From Cellvibrio fontiphilus (GTDB taxonomy: Bacteria; Pseudomonadota; Gammaproteobacteria; Pseudomonadales; Cellvibrionaceae), in assembly GCF_035317345.1 (NCBI RefSeq), contig NZ_JAYKTU010000003.1: a DNA stretch of 64,000 nt. One strand, 5' to 3'. Position numbers and translations under genes: made by a program. Below are positions 63,965-64,000 of the stretch, in pieces (within the stretch, counting starts at the first letter, position 1; each line of letters opens with the position of its first letter). The notes beneath the pieces were generated by a model. It searched no databases. It saw nothing but the letters and a program-made list of their open reading frames with translations, and was not told where the DNA came from.

Positions 63965-64000
63965 ACGTTTTTAACCCCATGCGCCGCAGAGTTTTCCGAG

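Noticed and set aside
1..64000. CRISPR array, complete insertion sequence, prophage or rRNA operon
   Set aside because: No regularly spaced repeats, transposase, integrase, phage structural genes or rRNA sequence were seen on either strand.

Overview
The window looks like chromosome of a Cellvibrio-type gammaproteobacterium (Cellvibrionaceae). Evidence: secreted proteins with poly-serine linkers, a modular GH19 chitinase with two CBM5/12-type domains, TonB transport, several c-di-GMP proteins, and the gammaproteobacterial order dapA-bamC-MBL hydrolase-purC. The genus call is inference from style; no rRNA gene is present. Most of the window is GC-moderate core sequence. About 7.7-14.4 kb is clearly more AT-rich and looks accessory.

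Layout. 0-7.7 kb: end of an AI-2E family transporter, then a three-gene cluster of transglutaminase-DUF2126, a fused circularly permuted ATP-grasp/alpha-E protein, and a second transglutaminase. 7.7-14.9 kb: accessory island with a nested palindrome at its left edge, three unrecognised proteins with HEPN-like features, an ankyrin protein, a DUF3087 gene between two copies of a 144-bp repeat, a small beta-barrel protein, and an antitoxin-like HTH gene preceded by what looks like a toxin remnant. 14.9-22.1 kb: the chitinase, a lipoprotein, and a second, unfused ATP-grasp/alpha-E pair. 22.3-24.5 kb: a 2OG-Fe(II) oxygenase and hemN with a perfect FNR/Anr box. 24.7-29.6 kb: a putative fructoside locus (ROK kinase, GH32-like enzyme, ROK repressor, MFS transporter). 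29.6-33.3 kb: rsmJ, a TonB-like protein and a BlaI/M56 pair with three matching palindromic operators. 33.4-40.7 kb: OmpA-family lipoprotein, LRR lipoprotein, PilZ protein, purC/MBL/bamC/dapA, nadA and two identical tRNA-Lys genes. 40.9-48 kb: a MASE1-GGDEF-EAL protein, queC, queE, corA and grxD. 48-56 kb: a two-component system, an exported intradiol dioxygenase-like lipoprotein, hrpB and a TonB receptor. 56-64 kb: a FimX-like degenerate GGDEF/EAL response regulator, argD, argF, a LuxR-type regulator without a luxI partner, and a poly-serine lipoprotein.

Themes. The least understood biochemistry is the ATP-grasp/alpha-E/transglutaminase set, present twice in different architectures 12 kb apart; comparative genomics suggests peptide or amide-bond chemistry, but substrate and product are unknown. 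The chitinase carries about 460 residues of unassigned sequence with a barrel-like rhythm between its binding modules and its GH19 domain. The M56 sensor protease carries a TonB-type C-terminal domain and lies next to a free TonB-like protein. No CRISPR array, complete insertion sequence, prophage, rRNA or integrase gene was found.
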